A stretch of DNA of 38,266 nt from an uncultured Clostridium sp. (lineage in GTDB: Bacteria > Bacillota > Clostridia > Lachnospirales > Lachnospiraceae), in the NCBI GenBank assembly GCA_934438135.1, contig CAKSBP010000031.1, positions 1-38,266 of the forward strand. Reading direction: 5' to 3'. The notes beneath the pieces are model-generated. The model did no database searches and had not been told where the DNA came from. It saw only the letters and a list, made by a program, of their open reading frames with translations. Both the position numbers and the translations under genes were made by a program. This document shows, in pieces, positions 31,835 to 38,266 of this stretch (the first letter of the stretch is position 1; each line of letters begins with the position of its first letter).

Positions 31835-32490
31835 CTATTCCGAAGCTTGTTCCACCATTCAGCTGCTTTAAATTTATACTTCACTTTTATATCCTTTCGA
31901 CCCAATACGGTATCATATTCCTCTGGACTTAATACGTGCTTCAATAAGGTTTTGGAAGAATCAGGAACAATCGAATAAGTTCCATCCACCATACAAAGCG
32001 ACGGAAACATAACACACCACCAATTTCGTCCTTCCGCCTCTCCAAGGGTTATCTGAAGTGCCTCATAAGTTCCGGCGGGGAATGTAAGGTCACCATACAT
32101 TTTCACAGGAAATGCCCTGTCTCCCATTCTTACATTACAGGGATAATCATACCCTTCCTCTCTCACTGTTTTCTTTGCAATTTTCTGGATTACCGGAATT
32201 TCTTTTACAATTATCTTCTCTGCCTCTGCTTTCGTCTTTACATCCTTTAGCTTTTTCTGTAAATATATAACCACTTTGTTTTTTACAAGAAGTTTTACAC
32301 CTTGGTCTACTTCCGAGTCGCTGTTAGCAATTACATGAAAACGGATGACCTGATCTGCAATTCCTTTTTGTATCGTTTCTCCTTCATTGTTCTTATGTAT
32401 AACACCACATATTAGTAAAACTGCAATGCTTAATATAAACAGAAACATACAGCCATTTATCCTCTTTTTCTTTCTATGATTTCTTTTCAT
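31828..32490 (-). CDS. spoIIR: Stage II sporulation protein R
   Basis: The 220-residue protein has a basic N-terminus, one membrane/signal segment (about 14-33, MFLFILSIAVLLICGVI) and the SpoIIR domain. Its motifs are IRFHVIANSDSEVDQ, FPAGTYEALQITLGEAEGRNWWCVMFPSLCMVDG. The secreted forespore protein triggers processing of pro-sigma-E by SpoIIGA in the mother cell. The ATG at 32490 follows AGGAGG by 7 bases; an ATG two codons earlier is too close to it. A sigma-F-like promoter lies upstream. The IS insertion falls just beyond the stop codon, so the protein is intact. Confidence 0.93.
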   Translation of the reverse strand: MKRNHRKKKRINGCMFLFILSIAVLLICGVIHKNNEGETIQKGIADQVIRFHVIANSDSEVDQGVKLLVKNKVVIYLQKKLKDVKTKAEAEKIIVKEIPVIQKIAKKTVREEGYDYPCNVRMGDRAFPVKMYGDLTFPAGTYEALQITLGEAEGRNWWCVMFPSLCMVDGTYSIVPDSSKTLLKHVLSPEEYDTVLGRKDIKVKYKFKAAEWWNKLRNRF

Positions 32491-32517
32491 ATCCATTCCT
32501 CCTCTTTTCCCTATTAA

Positions 32518-32546
32518 AGTAATATCCATGGTTACTAGTTTTATAC
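32518..32546 (-). promoter_or_regulatory. Sigma-F-like promoter of spoIIR
   Basis: GTATA (32546-32542), 14 bases, GGATATTACT (32527-32518). It fits the sigma-F pattern GYATA ... GGnnAnnnnT moderately well. spoIIR is a known sigma-F gene in Bacillus. Confidence 0.5.
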
Positions 32547-32551
32547 ACTAG

Positions 32552-32580
32552 TTGCAAAATTTTAATTTACTGTGTATAAT
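32552..32580 (+). promoter_or_regulatory. Promoter of ispE
   Basis: TTGCAA (32552-32557), 17 bases, TATAAT (32575-32580). It diverges from the spoIIR promoter. Confidence 0.8.
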
Positions 32581-32613
32581 GTGTATACAATAATGCAAAT
32601 AAGAGGGAATTCC

Positions 32614-33492
32614 ATGATTTCAACACTTTACGGCAAAGCTTACGGTAAAATCAATATTGGTCTGGACGTACTAGGGAAAAGGCCAGACGGATACCACGAA
32701 GTAAAAATGATCATGCAGACAGTATCTCTGCACGACCGGATTACACTGTCTATTAATCCAAATCATTCAGATATCGAATTAGAAACAAATTTAAATTTTT
32801 TACCAAAAAACGAGAATAATATTGTTTATAAGGCTGCAAAGCTTTTGAAAGATGAATTTCAGATTAAAGAGGGCTTTCAAATCAAGCTGGAAAAACATAT
32901 TCCTGTTGCTGCCGGTATGGCTGGCGGAAGCACCGATGCTGCTACTACACTGGAATTAATCAATGAACTGCTTTCACTTGGCCTTAGCAGGGAAGATTTA
33001 ATGAAACGTGCGGTTTTATTAGGTGCAGACGTTCCTTACTGCATTATGCGCGGAACAGCTCTTTCCGAAGGAATTGGCGAAATACTGACACCCCTGCCTT
33101 CCCTAATGCCATGCTATATTCTGATTGTAAAACCTCCGATTTATGTTTCTACGAAATTTGTATACGAGCATTTACAGCTGAATGAACAGTTGAAGCATCC
33201 GGATATCGATCAGATTACAAAAGCAATTGAGACTGGTAATCGAACAAAAATGATACAGAATATGGGCAATGTATTGGAATCCGTTACAGAAAAAAGCTAT
33301 CCTGTCATTACCTCCATCAAGGAATTAATGATAAGCCACGGTGCCCTTACATCTTTAATGAGCGGAAGTGGTCCAACCGTATTTGGACTATATGAGAGTG
33401 AAGAATCCATTAATCAGGCAGCGGCGTCCTTTAAAGCGACCTATCCTGCTTATCGGACGTATATTACCACTCCAATCGATAGAATGTACTAA
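32614..33492 (+). CDS. ispE: 4-diphosphocytidyl-2-C-methyl-D-erythritol kinase
   Basis: The 292-residue GHMP kinase has YGKINIGLDVLGKRPDGYHE at the N-terminus, the ATP loop PVAAGMAGGSTDAAT (about 90-105) and the C-terminal SLMSGSGPTVFGLY block. It catalyses the fourth step of the MEP isoprenoid pathway. The ATG at 32614 follows GAGGGA; the frame is open further upstream, but that part overlaps the -10 element. Eleven bases separate it from the GntR gene, so the two form an operon. Confidence 0.96.
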   Translation: MISTLYGKAYGKINIGLDVLGKRPDGYHEVKMIMQTVSLHDRITLSINPNHSDIELETNLNFLPKNENNIVYKAAKLLKDEFQIKEGFQIKLEKHIPVAAGMAGGSTDAATTLELINELLSLGLSREDLMKRAVLLGADVPYCIMRGTALSEGIGEILTPLPSLMPCYILIVKPPIYVSTKFVYEHLQLNEQLKHPDIDQITKAIETGNRTKMIQNMGNVLESVTEKSYPVITSIKELMISHGALTSLMSGSGPTVFGLYESEESINQAAASFKATYPAYRTYITTPIDRMY

Positions 33493-33503
33493 AGGAGGTT
33501 ACT

Positions 33504-34184
33504 ATGGAAGACCATCTACAAATAAAAATGAATGACTTCTTACCCTTGCGTGATGTAGTCTTTAATACATTAAGACAAGCTATCCTTCGTGGTGATTTAA
33601 AACCCGGAGAGCGTCTTATGGAAATCAAACTGGCAAAACAGCTTGGTGTAAGCCGCACCCCGATTCGTGAAGCAATCCGTATGCTGGAACTGGAAGGACT
33701 AGTTGTTATGGTGCCACGGAAAGGGGCTGCTGTTGCTAAAATCACAAAGCAGGATTTAGAAGATGTTCTTGAGGTTCGCTGTTCTTTGGAAGAACTGGCA
33801 GTAGAACTTGCCTGCACCAGAATTACTGGTAATGAACTAAAACAGTTAAACGATGCCTTACTGGACTTCGAAAAAGCGATGGAATCACCGGATTCAGATG
33901 CTAGTGAACTGGCAGAAAAGGATGTTGCATTCCATGATATTATTTTCCAGTCAACTGGAAACCGTAGATTAATTCAGTTAATTAACAATTTACGTGAGCA
34001 GATGTATCGTTATCGTCTAGAATATTTAAAAGATGAAAAAACACATGAACTTCTGATTGCAGAACACAAAACCATTATTGATAATATTACAAATCACGAT
34101 GTAGCTGCTGCAAAAGCACACATTAAAGAGCATATTTACAATCAGGTTATGTCTGTCAGCGAAAAGCTGGATCATGAAGATTAA
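33504..34184 (+). CDS. GntR-family regulator, FCD subfamily
   Basis: The 226-residue protein has an N-terminal winged helix (about 10-75: LRQAILRGDLKPGERL, SRTPIREAIRMLELEGLV) and an all-helical FCD domain (about 85-215). The domain has candidate metal ligands in DVAFHDIIF, AEHKTI and HIKEHI. FCD regulators usually sense small organic acids. The effector here is unknown. The strong AAAGGAGG ribosome site lies in the short gap after ispE. Its coupling to ispE does not by itself show that it regulates isoprenoid synthesis. Confidence 0.93.
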   Translation: MEDHLQIKMNDFLPLRDVVFNTLRQAILRGDLKPGERLMEIKLAKQLGVSRTPIREAIRMLELEGLVVMVPRKGAAVAKITKQDLEDVLEVRCSLEELAVELACTRITGNELKQLNDALLDFEKAMESPDSDASELAEKDVAFHDIIFQSTGNRRLIQLINNLREQMYRYRLEYLKDEKTHELLIAEHKTIIDNITNHDVAAAKAHIKEHIYNQVMSVSEKLDHED

Positions 34185-34205
34185 AATAAAAATTTTGAAT
34201 TATAA

Positions 34206-34254
34206 TAAAAAAACGACTGCAGAGACTAACGTCCTGTGCAGTCGTGTTTGTTTT
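34206..34254. terminator. Bidirectional terminator between the GntR gene and sipL
   Basis: ACGACTGCA (34213-34221) pairs with TGCAGTCGT (34237-34245), with an A-run before and a T-rich tail after it. Confidence 0.88.
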
Positions 34255-34274
34255 GATTGTTTTCCTATAAAATT

Positions 34275-35840
34275 CTAAATCGAATCTACTTTTTTCAATA
34301 ACAGCAGTTTATCCCCCGGCATAATCTGATCCGACTCCAGTTCATTAAGTTTCATGATACTATCCACGGTTGTGTGAAATTTTTTCGCAATATTCCACAA
34401 CGTATCCCCCTGCTTCACCATGTAGCCAACCATACCTGGCAGTTCCTGCAGTTTATCCAAGTCAAAATCGTTTTCCGCTAAATCTACAATAATTGGTTCA
34501 TTTATCTTAAAAAATGCAATCGTATCCAAATTAATAGATGCCTTAATCTCTACTTCTTCACTGTCCAGCATAATCACACTAATCTGCTCCACACTTGGAA
34601 TAATTTCATATGTACAATCCTGCGTAATACCCTTTATCTCTACAACCTGGCTGAACGGAATAACTCCCTTGGCCGCACCAATTGGTTTGTCATCATTATC
34701 AGAGATATACAGAATCTGTACATCCAGTACACCATCCACTTCGATTCCATCATCCACCACAACTTCATCATCAATCCGCACATTTCCAGATGCATTGCAG
34801 ATTTGAAGAATACCCGGCTGGCCAGAACCAGCATTAATTCTATCCGATACTCTTAATTTACTATTATTTTTGGACAGCAGCTGTTCAAAATAAGCCGTCT
34901 TAACCATCGGCTCTATTTTCTTTGCTGTAGAATAACAATCACTGAGAATTTCAATTTCCTCATCTTCATAAGCCTTGATATCCAACTCAAATACAGCTTC
35001 ACAGCTGATAACACGCTCTTCTCCATCATCGTCGGCTTTTACCTGTAAATCCTGCCCCGAAAGCATTGTTCTAATGTTGGAGATCATGCCATCCTTACAT
35101 CCGTTACATTCAATTGTACTATTAAATGGCACTTCCGTTTCAAAATATTCAATACTCTGCTCTTCGGAATCGCCCACATACAAAAGGAATACCAGAAGGA
35201 CACCCCGCACATTTACTGCATCCTCCATCAGCCTGGTATCCATTTCTCTTGGCTCGATTTCGCTGAACAAAATCTCATAAACATTCTTTTTTCCATTTGG
35301 AATATGTATTTCATCTTTCACACGAAAGGTATCCTTTTTACTAAGCATAAGCTGTGTAATATTCAGATCCTTATATCTGCTCTGACAGTTCTCATCACCC
35401 TCTACCGATACTGCGGTTTCCTCATCATAACTGTCTTCCGAAGTCAACGTGAAAGTCACAATGGATTTTACACTGAACTTTCTAGAATTAATCAGACTGA
35501 TTGTCAGATCATCAATTTCCCATTTTGCCGCAACCGCATCTTCTGCACATGCCTCATCCATGTTTACCACTTCTTCAAAAGGCAGCTCCCCAGAAATATT
35601 ATTGACCGGATTGGCTCCTCCTTCACTGATATACAGGATGCTAAACATAAGAACGCCCTTCAACACAACCTTGCCATTCATCGTCTTAATATCCTGCAGG
35701 ACAATGCTGGCTCTATCTTTAATGATTTGATCGATATCAGGTTTTGTATCCGAAACGTTAAAATCATCGTCCATTGTCAATTGTACATTTGTCTTGCATT
35801 TCAATTTATTCATATGGACATTCTTTTTTATCAGATCCAC
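34275..35840 (-). CDS. sipL: SipL-like spore morphogenesis protein (SPOCS/DUF3794 repeats plus LysM)
   Basis: The 521-residue protein has an N-terminal SPOCS-type region and two further DUF3794/SPOCS-like modules, recognisable by the recurring GVLxxxxLYxxD pattern (VLKGVLMFSILYISE, VRGVLLVFLLYVGD, VDGVLDVQILYISD). A C-terminal LysM domain (about 470-516, GYMVKQGDTLWNIAKKFHTT) follows. This is the architecture of Clostridioides SipL, which binds SpoIVA and joins the coat to the forespore surface. The start is GTG, 8 bases after AGGAGG. That ribosome site lies in the 3' arm of the hairpin at 35841-35890. It lies directly downstream of veg. Confidence 0.88.
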   Translation of the reverse strand: MDLIKKNVHMNKLKCKTNVQLTMDDDFNVSDTKPDIDQIIKDRASIVLQDIKTMNGKVVLKGVLMFSILYISEGGANPVNNISGELPFEEVVNMDEACAEDAVAAKWEIDDLTISLINSRKFSVKSIVTFTLTSEDSYDEETAVSVEGDENCQSRYKDLNITQLMLSKKDTFRVKDEIHIPNGKKNVYEILFSEIEPREMDTRLMEDAVNVRGVLLVFLLYVGDSEEQSIEYFETEVPFNSTIECNGCKDGMISNIRTMLSGQDLQVKADDDGEERVISCEAVFELDIKAYEDEEIEILSDCYSTAKKIEPMVKTAYFEQLLSKNNSKLRVSDRINAGSGQPGILQICNASGNVRIDDEVVVDDGIEVDGVLDVQILYISDNDDKPIGAAKGVIPFSQVVEIKGITQDCTYEIIPSVEQISVIMLDSEEVEIKASINLDTIAFFKINEPIIVDLAENDFDLDKLQELPGMVGYMVKQGDTLWNIAKKFHTTVDSIMKLNELESDQIMPGDKLLLLKKVDSI

Positions 35841-35890
35841 AAAAAATCCCTCCTTGCCTTATATATTATTCATATTCAGGCAGGGAGGGA
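35841..35890 (-). terminator. veg terminator hairpin containing the sipL ribosome site
   Basis: On the minus strand TCCCTCCCTGCCT (35890-35878) pairs with AGGCAAGGAGGGA (35859-35847) with one mismatch and an 18-base loop, followed by TTTTTT and then the sipL GTG. The 3' arm contains AAGGAGGG, the sipL ribosome binding site. Confidence 0.88.
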
Positions 35891-35901
35891 ATTATTACAA
35901 A

Positions 35902-36144
35902 TTAACTGCATAACATTAGTTGAACCTCTTTCGTTAAAATATCTGCATAACTTACTGACATCGTTCTATTTCCATCATCCACACAGTCAATCAATTCTAT
36001 TGTAAATATACTTGGATATGTTTCACAAATGATTCCTTCTGTAATTTCGATTCTATGCCTTCCTCGATTCGCCCTGATTTTCACCCGGCTTCCAACATGA
36101 TTTCCAACTGCACGACGTACACTACTTAAATCCATTTGCTTCAT
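35902..36144 (-). CDS. veg: Veg protein (DUF1021)
   Basis: The 80-residue protein matches Bacillus Veg: an N-terminal helix (LSSVRRAVGNHVGSRVKIRA), NRGRHRIEITEGIICETYPSIF and VSYADILTKEVQLML. It has an Sm-like beta-barrel fold. Veg is very strongly expressed and has been linked to biofilm control and spore outgrowth in B. subtilis, where it also lies near ispE. Here the promoter is a perfect consensus. GGAGG precedes the ATG. Confidence 0.92.
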   Translation of the reverse strand: MKQMDLSSVRRAVGNHVGSRVKIRANRGRHRIEITEGIICETYPSIFTIELIDCVDDGNRTMSVSYADILTKEVQLMLCS

Positions 36145-36159
36145 AAATTAACCTCCACA

Positions 36160-36188
36160 TCTATATGGTGTGTTACAACGAGTGTCAA
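36160..36188 (-). promoter_or_regulatory. Second promoter-like element before veg
   Basis: TTGACA (36188-36183), 17 bases, TATAGA (36165-36160). A start from it would fall at the veg ribosome site, so it may bind polymerase without making a useful transcript. Confidence 0.45.
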
Positions 36189-36219
36189 CTACTATTTTAC
36201 TAGTAAATATTACCATGAC

Positions 36220-36248
36220 ATTATAGTACAAGTGTTAAAAAATGTCAA
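36220..36248 (-). promoter_or_regulatory. Consensus promoter of veg
   Basis: TTGACA (36248-36243), exactly 17 bases, TATAAT (36225-36220). It is a perfect sigma-A consensus, the only one in the window. Confidence 0.92.
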
Positions 36249-36294
36249 CTCTTTTTTCAGTTTTGGCTCTTGACAGCCCTGTAAATAACACAAA

Positions 36295-36325
36295 GGAACC
36301 AGTAGCATCCTGCTTATCTGGTTCC
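36295..36325 (-). terminator. Terminator of the PEGA/PrcB-like operon
   Basis: GGAACCAG (36295-36302) pairs with CTGGTTCC (36318-36325), followed on the minus strand by TTTGTGTTATTT. Confidence 0.75.
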
Positions 36326-36332
36326 CCCTCTT

Positions 36333-36740
36333 TTATTTGAATACAATATTTTTATCAATAAACTCTGTTTTTACAACAACATACGGATACGTTTTCGCCT
36401 GGGTAACTACCTTATCTTTTTCTGGTCCAACTAAGGAAGTATCAATATAAATGGCATTTGATGATTCATACAATTCATTTACCTGAATGCTGTATCCTCC
36501 TGTATTCTGCTCTCCATAACCCTCCACGATATAGAGATATCCTTCACTGGAAAACGAGAGCTTAAATGGCTGCTGCTTTTTACTGTCAATCACTTTTGCC
36601 AGTTCTTCGGGTACATCCACGTTTTCCACTACGGTAAATTTCAATTCTTTTATCTTTTCATTTTTCGTAGTCTCAGCCTTACATCCACATAACAATGATA
36701 TAAGGATGATAATCAGGAATAAAGCAGCTGCCCTTTTCAT
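36333..36740 (-). CDS. PrcB-like lipoprotein
   Basis: The 135-residue protein has a lipoprotein signal (MKRAAALFLIIILISLLCGC, lipidated Cys in LLCGC). Its small beta-rich domain resembles the PrcB C-terminal family: FTVVENVDVPEELAKVID, SEGYLYIVEGYGEQNTGGYSI and PYVVVKTEF. PrcB was described as a protease-complex partner in Treponema; the function in Clostridia is not known. GGAGGG precedes the ATG at 36740, five codons inside the longest frame. It starts 24 bases after the PEGA gene. Confidence 0.82.
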   Translation of the reverse strand: MKRAAALFLIIILISLLCGCKAETTKNEKIKELKFTVVENVDVPEELAKVIDSKKQQPFKLSFSSEGYLYIVEGYGEQNTGGYSIQVNELYESSNAIYIDTSLVGPEKDKVVTQAKTYPYVVVKTEFIDKNIVFK

Positions 36741-36764
36741 GAAACTACCCTCCAATTAAAATGG

Positions 36765-38186
36765 TTATTTCTTGACCAAATCCTTAAACGTATAATAGGC
36801 GTCTTTATTGTCATCATTTACGTCGATGCTATACGACTTATCCTCATACCCATCTTTTTTTAATACAACTGTGTGCTTTCCAAGAAGCTTTGTAAAACTG
36901 ACTGGAACAACTCCTTTGTATGCGTTGTCTACGTAAACCTCTGCTCCTTCTGGTTCCTGCACAGTTATTTTATGTGCCGCATCGATACTCAACGTATTTG
37001 CTGAAGAAGACGATGACGGCGATGGAGACGGTGCCGTACTTGGAGATACGGATGGTTTGGATGTAGTGGAATCGGAATTCCAGTCCAAATCCTTATTATC
37101 CGAATTAGAAGAACTATTCTTCGTCGGAGTAACATCATCACTTGCTGAACTTTCCTCTCGTGATGTATCCTCTGATAGTTCAATGTCAATAGACTGTTCT
37201 GCCTGACCAACCGTAAGCACACCGGTAAAACTCTTATAGCCGCTTAAATACACTACAATTTTATGCTCACCATAATTCAAAGAAACTGGTTTGGAATAAT
37301 CGGTCTGTGTTCCATTAATATACAGATCTGCACCATATGGAGAAATATTAAAAGTTACCTTGCCAACTCTATCTGAATCAATGGTATATTCACCCATATC
37401 AACCGTCACTTCTTTGTCTCTAGCTACTGTAACTTTCTTGCTTCCTTTCAATTCTCCATTCGTCATAGTAATCGTATAGTTTCCTTCTCTGGCAACCACA
37501 TCCATGTCTTCCCGAACCGACATATAAATACTGTTTCCCACAGAAAGATTTCCACCGATAAATGCATCATAATTCGTAAAATGAATGTATCCATGCCCCT
37601 TCGTTACCACAATAGAATAAATATTGTTCCCGACTCCGCACACCTGAAGCTGGTCTTTGTCACCAATATCAAGCATGGAGATGGTTCCTTCCTTTCCAAG
37701 GATAATTAAATCATCTGTATAGGAGTAGTTGGAATCTCCAAGCTGGATAATCTGATTCTTTTTATCCACTTTCATTTTTGTAACTTTTGGGTAAATCCAC
37801 GAATCCTTTGCCATTTTTACAGAATAAAGCCGATTCGTTTTTGGGTTATAATGAATCTTAACGATAATCCCTAAATCTATCTTTTTGACAGAAACCTGTT
37901 CGTCGTACTTATTCACAAACTCTGTTCCATCCACGTAAGTGAAGTTCGTATCCAGTGGCTGATTGATATCTGAGATGGTTATGGTATCTCCCTTAGTATC
38001 AATTGCTTTGATGACTCCTGTCATTGTGTCTGAACTTTCCTGCCCTGCTGTTCGATCCTTTTCACTGGAACTGGTATTTCCATACCTGGTCTGATACCAC
38101 TTCGCCCCACAATATAGTATACCGGCAATAAATAAGCCAATTATGAGCAAAGTGACACCTTGATATTTTCTGCTTCTGCTTCTCAT
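36765..38186 (-). CDS. Membrane-anchored PEGA-domain protein
   Basis: The 473-residue protein has one N-terminal membrane anchor (about 10-30, TLLIIGLFIAGILYC), a beta-rich region of unknown type and a PEGA domain (VTFNISPYGADLYINGTQ ... GEHKIVVYLSGY). A Ser/Thr/Pro-rich linker (about residues 345-400) leads to a second PEGA domain (VQEPEGAEVYVDNAYKG ... GKHTVVLKKDGYEDKSY). PEGA domains are surface beta modules linked to S-layer or wall proteins. The ATG at 38186 is preceded by AAGGAAT; the frame is open upstream to 38261, with only a poorly spaced GTG alternative. First gene of a two-gene unit with the lipoprotein. Its promoter may lie beyond the window edge. Confidence 0.85.
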   Translation of the reverse strand: MRSRSRKYQGVTLLIIGLFIAGILYCGAKWYQTRYGNTSSSEKDRTAGQESSDTMTGVIKAIDTKGDTITISDINQPLDTNFTYVDGTEFVNKYDEQVSVKKIDLGIIVKIHYNPKTNRLYSVKMAKDSWIYPKVTKMKVDKKNQIIQLGDSNYSYTDDLIILGKEGTISMLDIGDKDQLQVCGVGNNIYSIVVTKGHGYIHFTNYDAFIGGNLSVGNSIYMSVREDMDVVAREGNYTITMTNGELKGSKKVTVARDKEVTVDMGEYTIDSDRVGKVTFNISPYGADLYINGTQTDYSKPVSLNYGEHKIVVYLSGYKSFTGVLTVGQAEQSIDIELSEDTSREESSASDDVTPTKNSSSNSDNKDLDWNSDSTTSKPSVSPSTAPSPSPSSSSSANTLSIDAAHKITVQEPEGAEVYVDNAYKGVVPVSFTKLLGKHTVVLKKDGYEDKSYSIDVNDDNKDAYYTFKDLVKK

Positions 38187-38266
38187 TTTATTCCTTGTAT
38201 GATATTTATATAAGCTAAATATCACATTTCCTTTCTTTTTTATTTGTGATTTATAATACATTCAGA

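Noticed and set aside
35304..36005. 233-codon plus-strand frame across sipL and veg
   Set aside because: Both real genes on the other strand have clear families; this frame has no ribosome site and shadow-like composition.

Overview
The window reads as a chromosomal segment of a low-GC, spore-forming member of the Clostridia, most likely Lachnospiraceae. The reasons are low-GC codon use, strong AGGAGG ribosome binding sites, TTGACA/TATAAT promoters, the sporulation genes spoIIR and sipL (SPOCS plus LysM, the clostridial form), veg, a T-box in front of ileS, and the Firmicute gene orders gdpP-rplI-dnaB and rpsF-ssb-rpsR. The family-level assignment is an inference. No rRNA, tRNA or CRISPR array was seen.

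Layout. Positions 1-69 are the 5' end of a group IIC-like intron (minus strand, cut by the window edge), sitting just behind the terminator of a MerR-type regulator gene. Then, all on the minus strand: gdpP-rplI-dnaB (4907 to 1058); a four-gene cassette of KAS III-like enzyme, membrane chemoreceptor-like protein, acyl carrier protein and acyl-adenylating ligase (9495 to 5061); rpsF-ssb-rpsR (10903 to 9821); and a DUF951 gene. A plus-strand TrhA/hemolysin III gene follows. Next on the minus strand are a secreted protein preceded by a candidate pseudoknotted RNA with its own terminator, a degenerate M23 (SpoIIQ-like) protein, glycogen phosphorylase, and an isoleucyl-tRNA synthetase under an Ile T-box.

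The second half holds a pectinesterase (+), a 50-residue FeoB-associated Cys-rich protein (-), a secreted subtilase (-), then on the plus strand nicotinate phosphoribosyltransferase, a VanY-type carboxypeptidase, PlsC and a one-TM basic protein. After these come murI-DUF1934 (-), an intact IS481-like element (30526-31809) flanked by a 25-bp direct repeat, spoIIR (-), ispE and a GntR/FCD regulator (+), sipL and veg (-), and finally a PrcB-like lipoprotein and a PEGA-domain membrane protein (-).

How it works together. Most of the window is housekeeping (replication, translation, wall precursor, NAD and isoprenoid synthesis) interleaved with sporulation genes. The most unusual parts are: the KAS III-like/chemoreceptor/ACP/ligase cassette, whose KAS enzyme keeps the Cys but has lost the His and Asn of the FabH triad; the pseudoknot-terminator RNA at 13621-13781; the veg-sipL junction, where a terminator hairpin contains the sipL ribosome binding site; and the IS element, which has a start-site-masking hairpin, a 129-nt palindromic 3' region and an unusually long flanking direct repeat.
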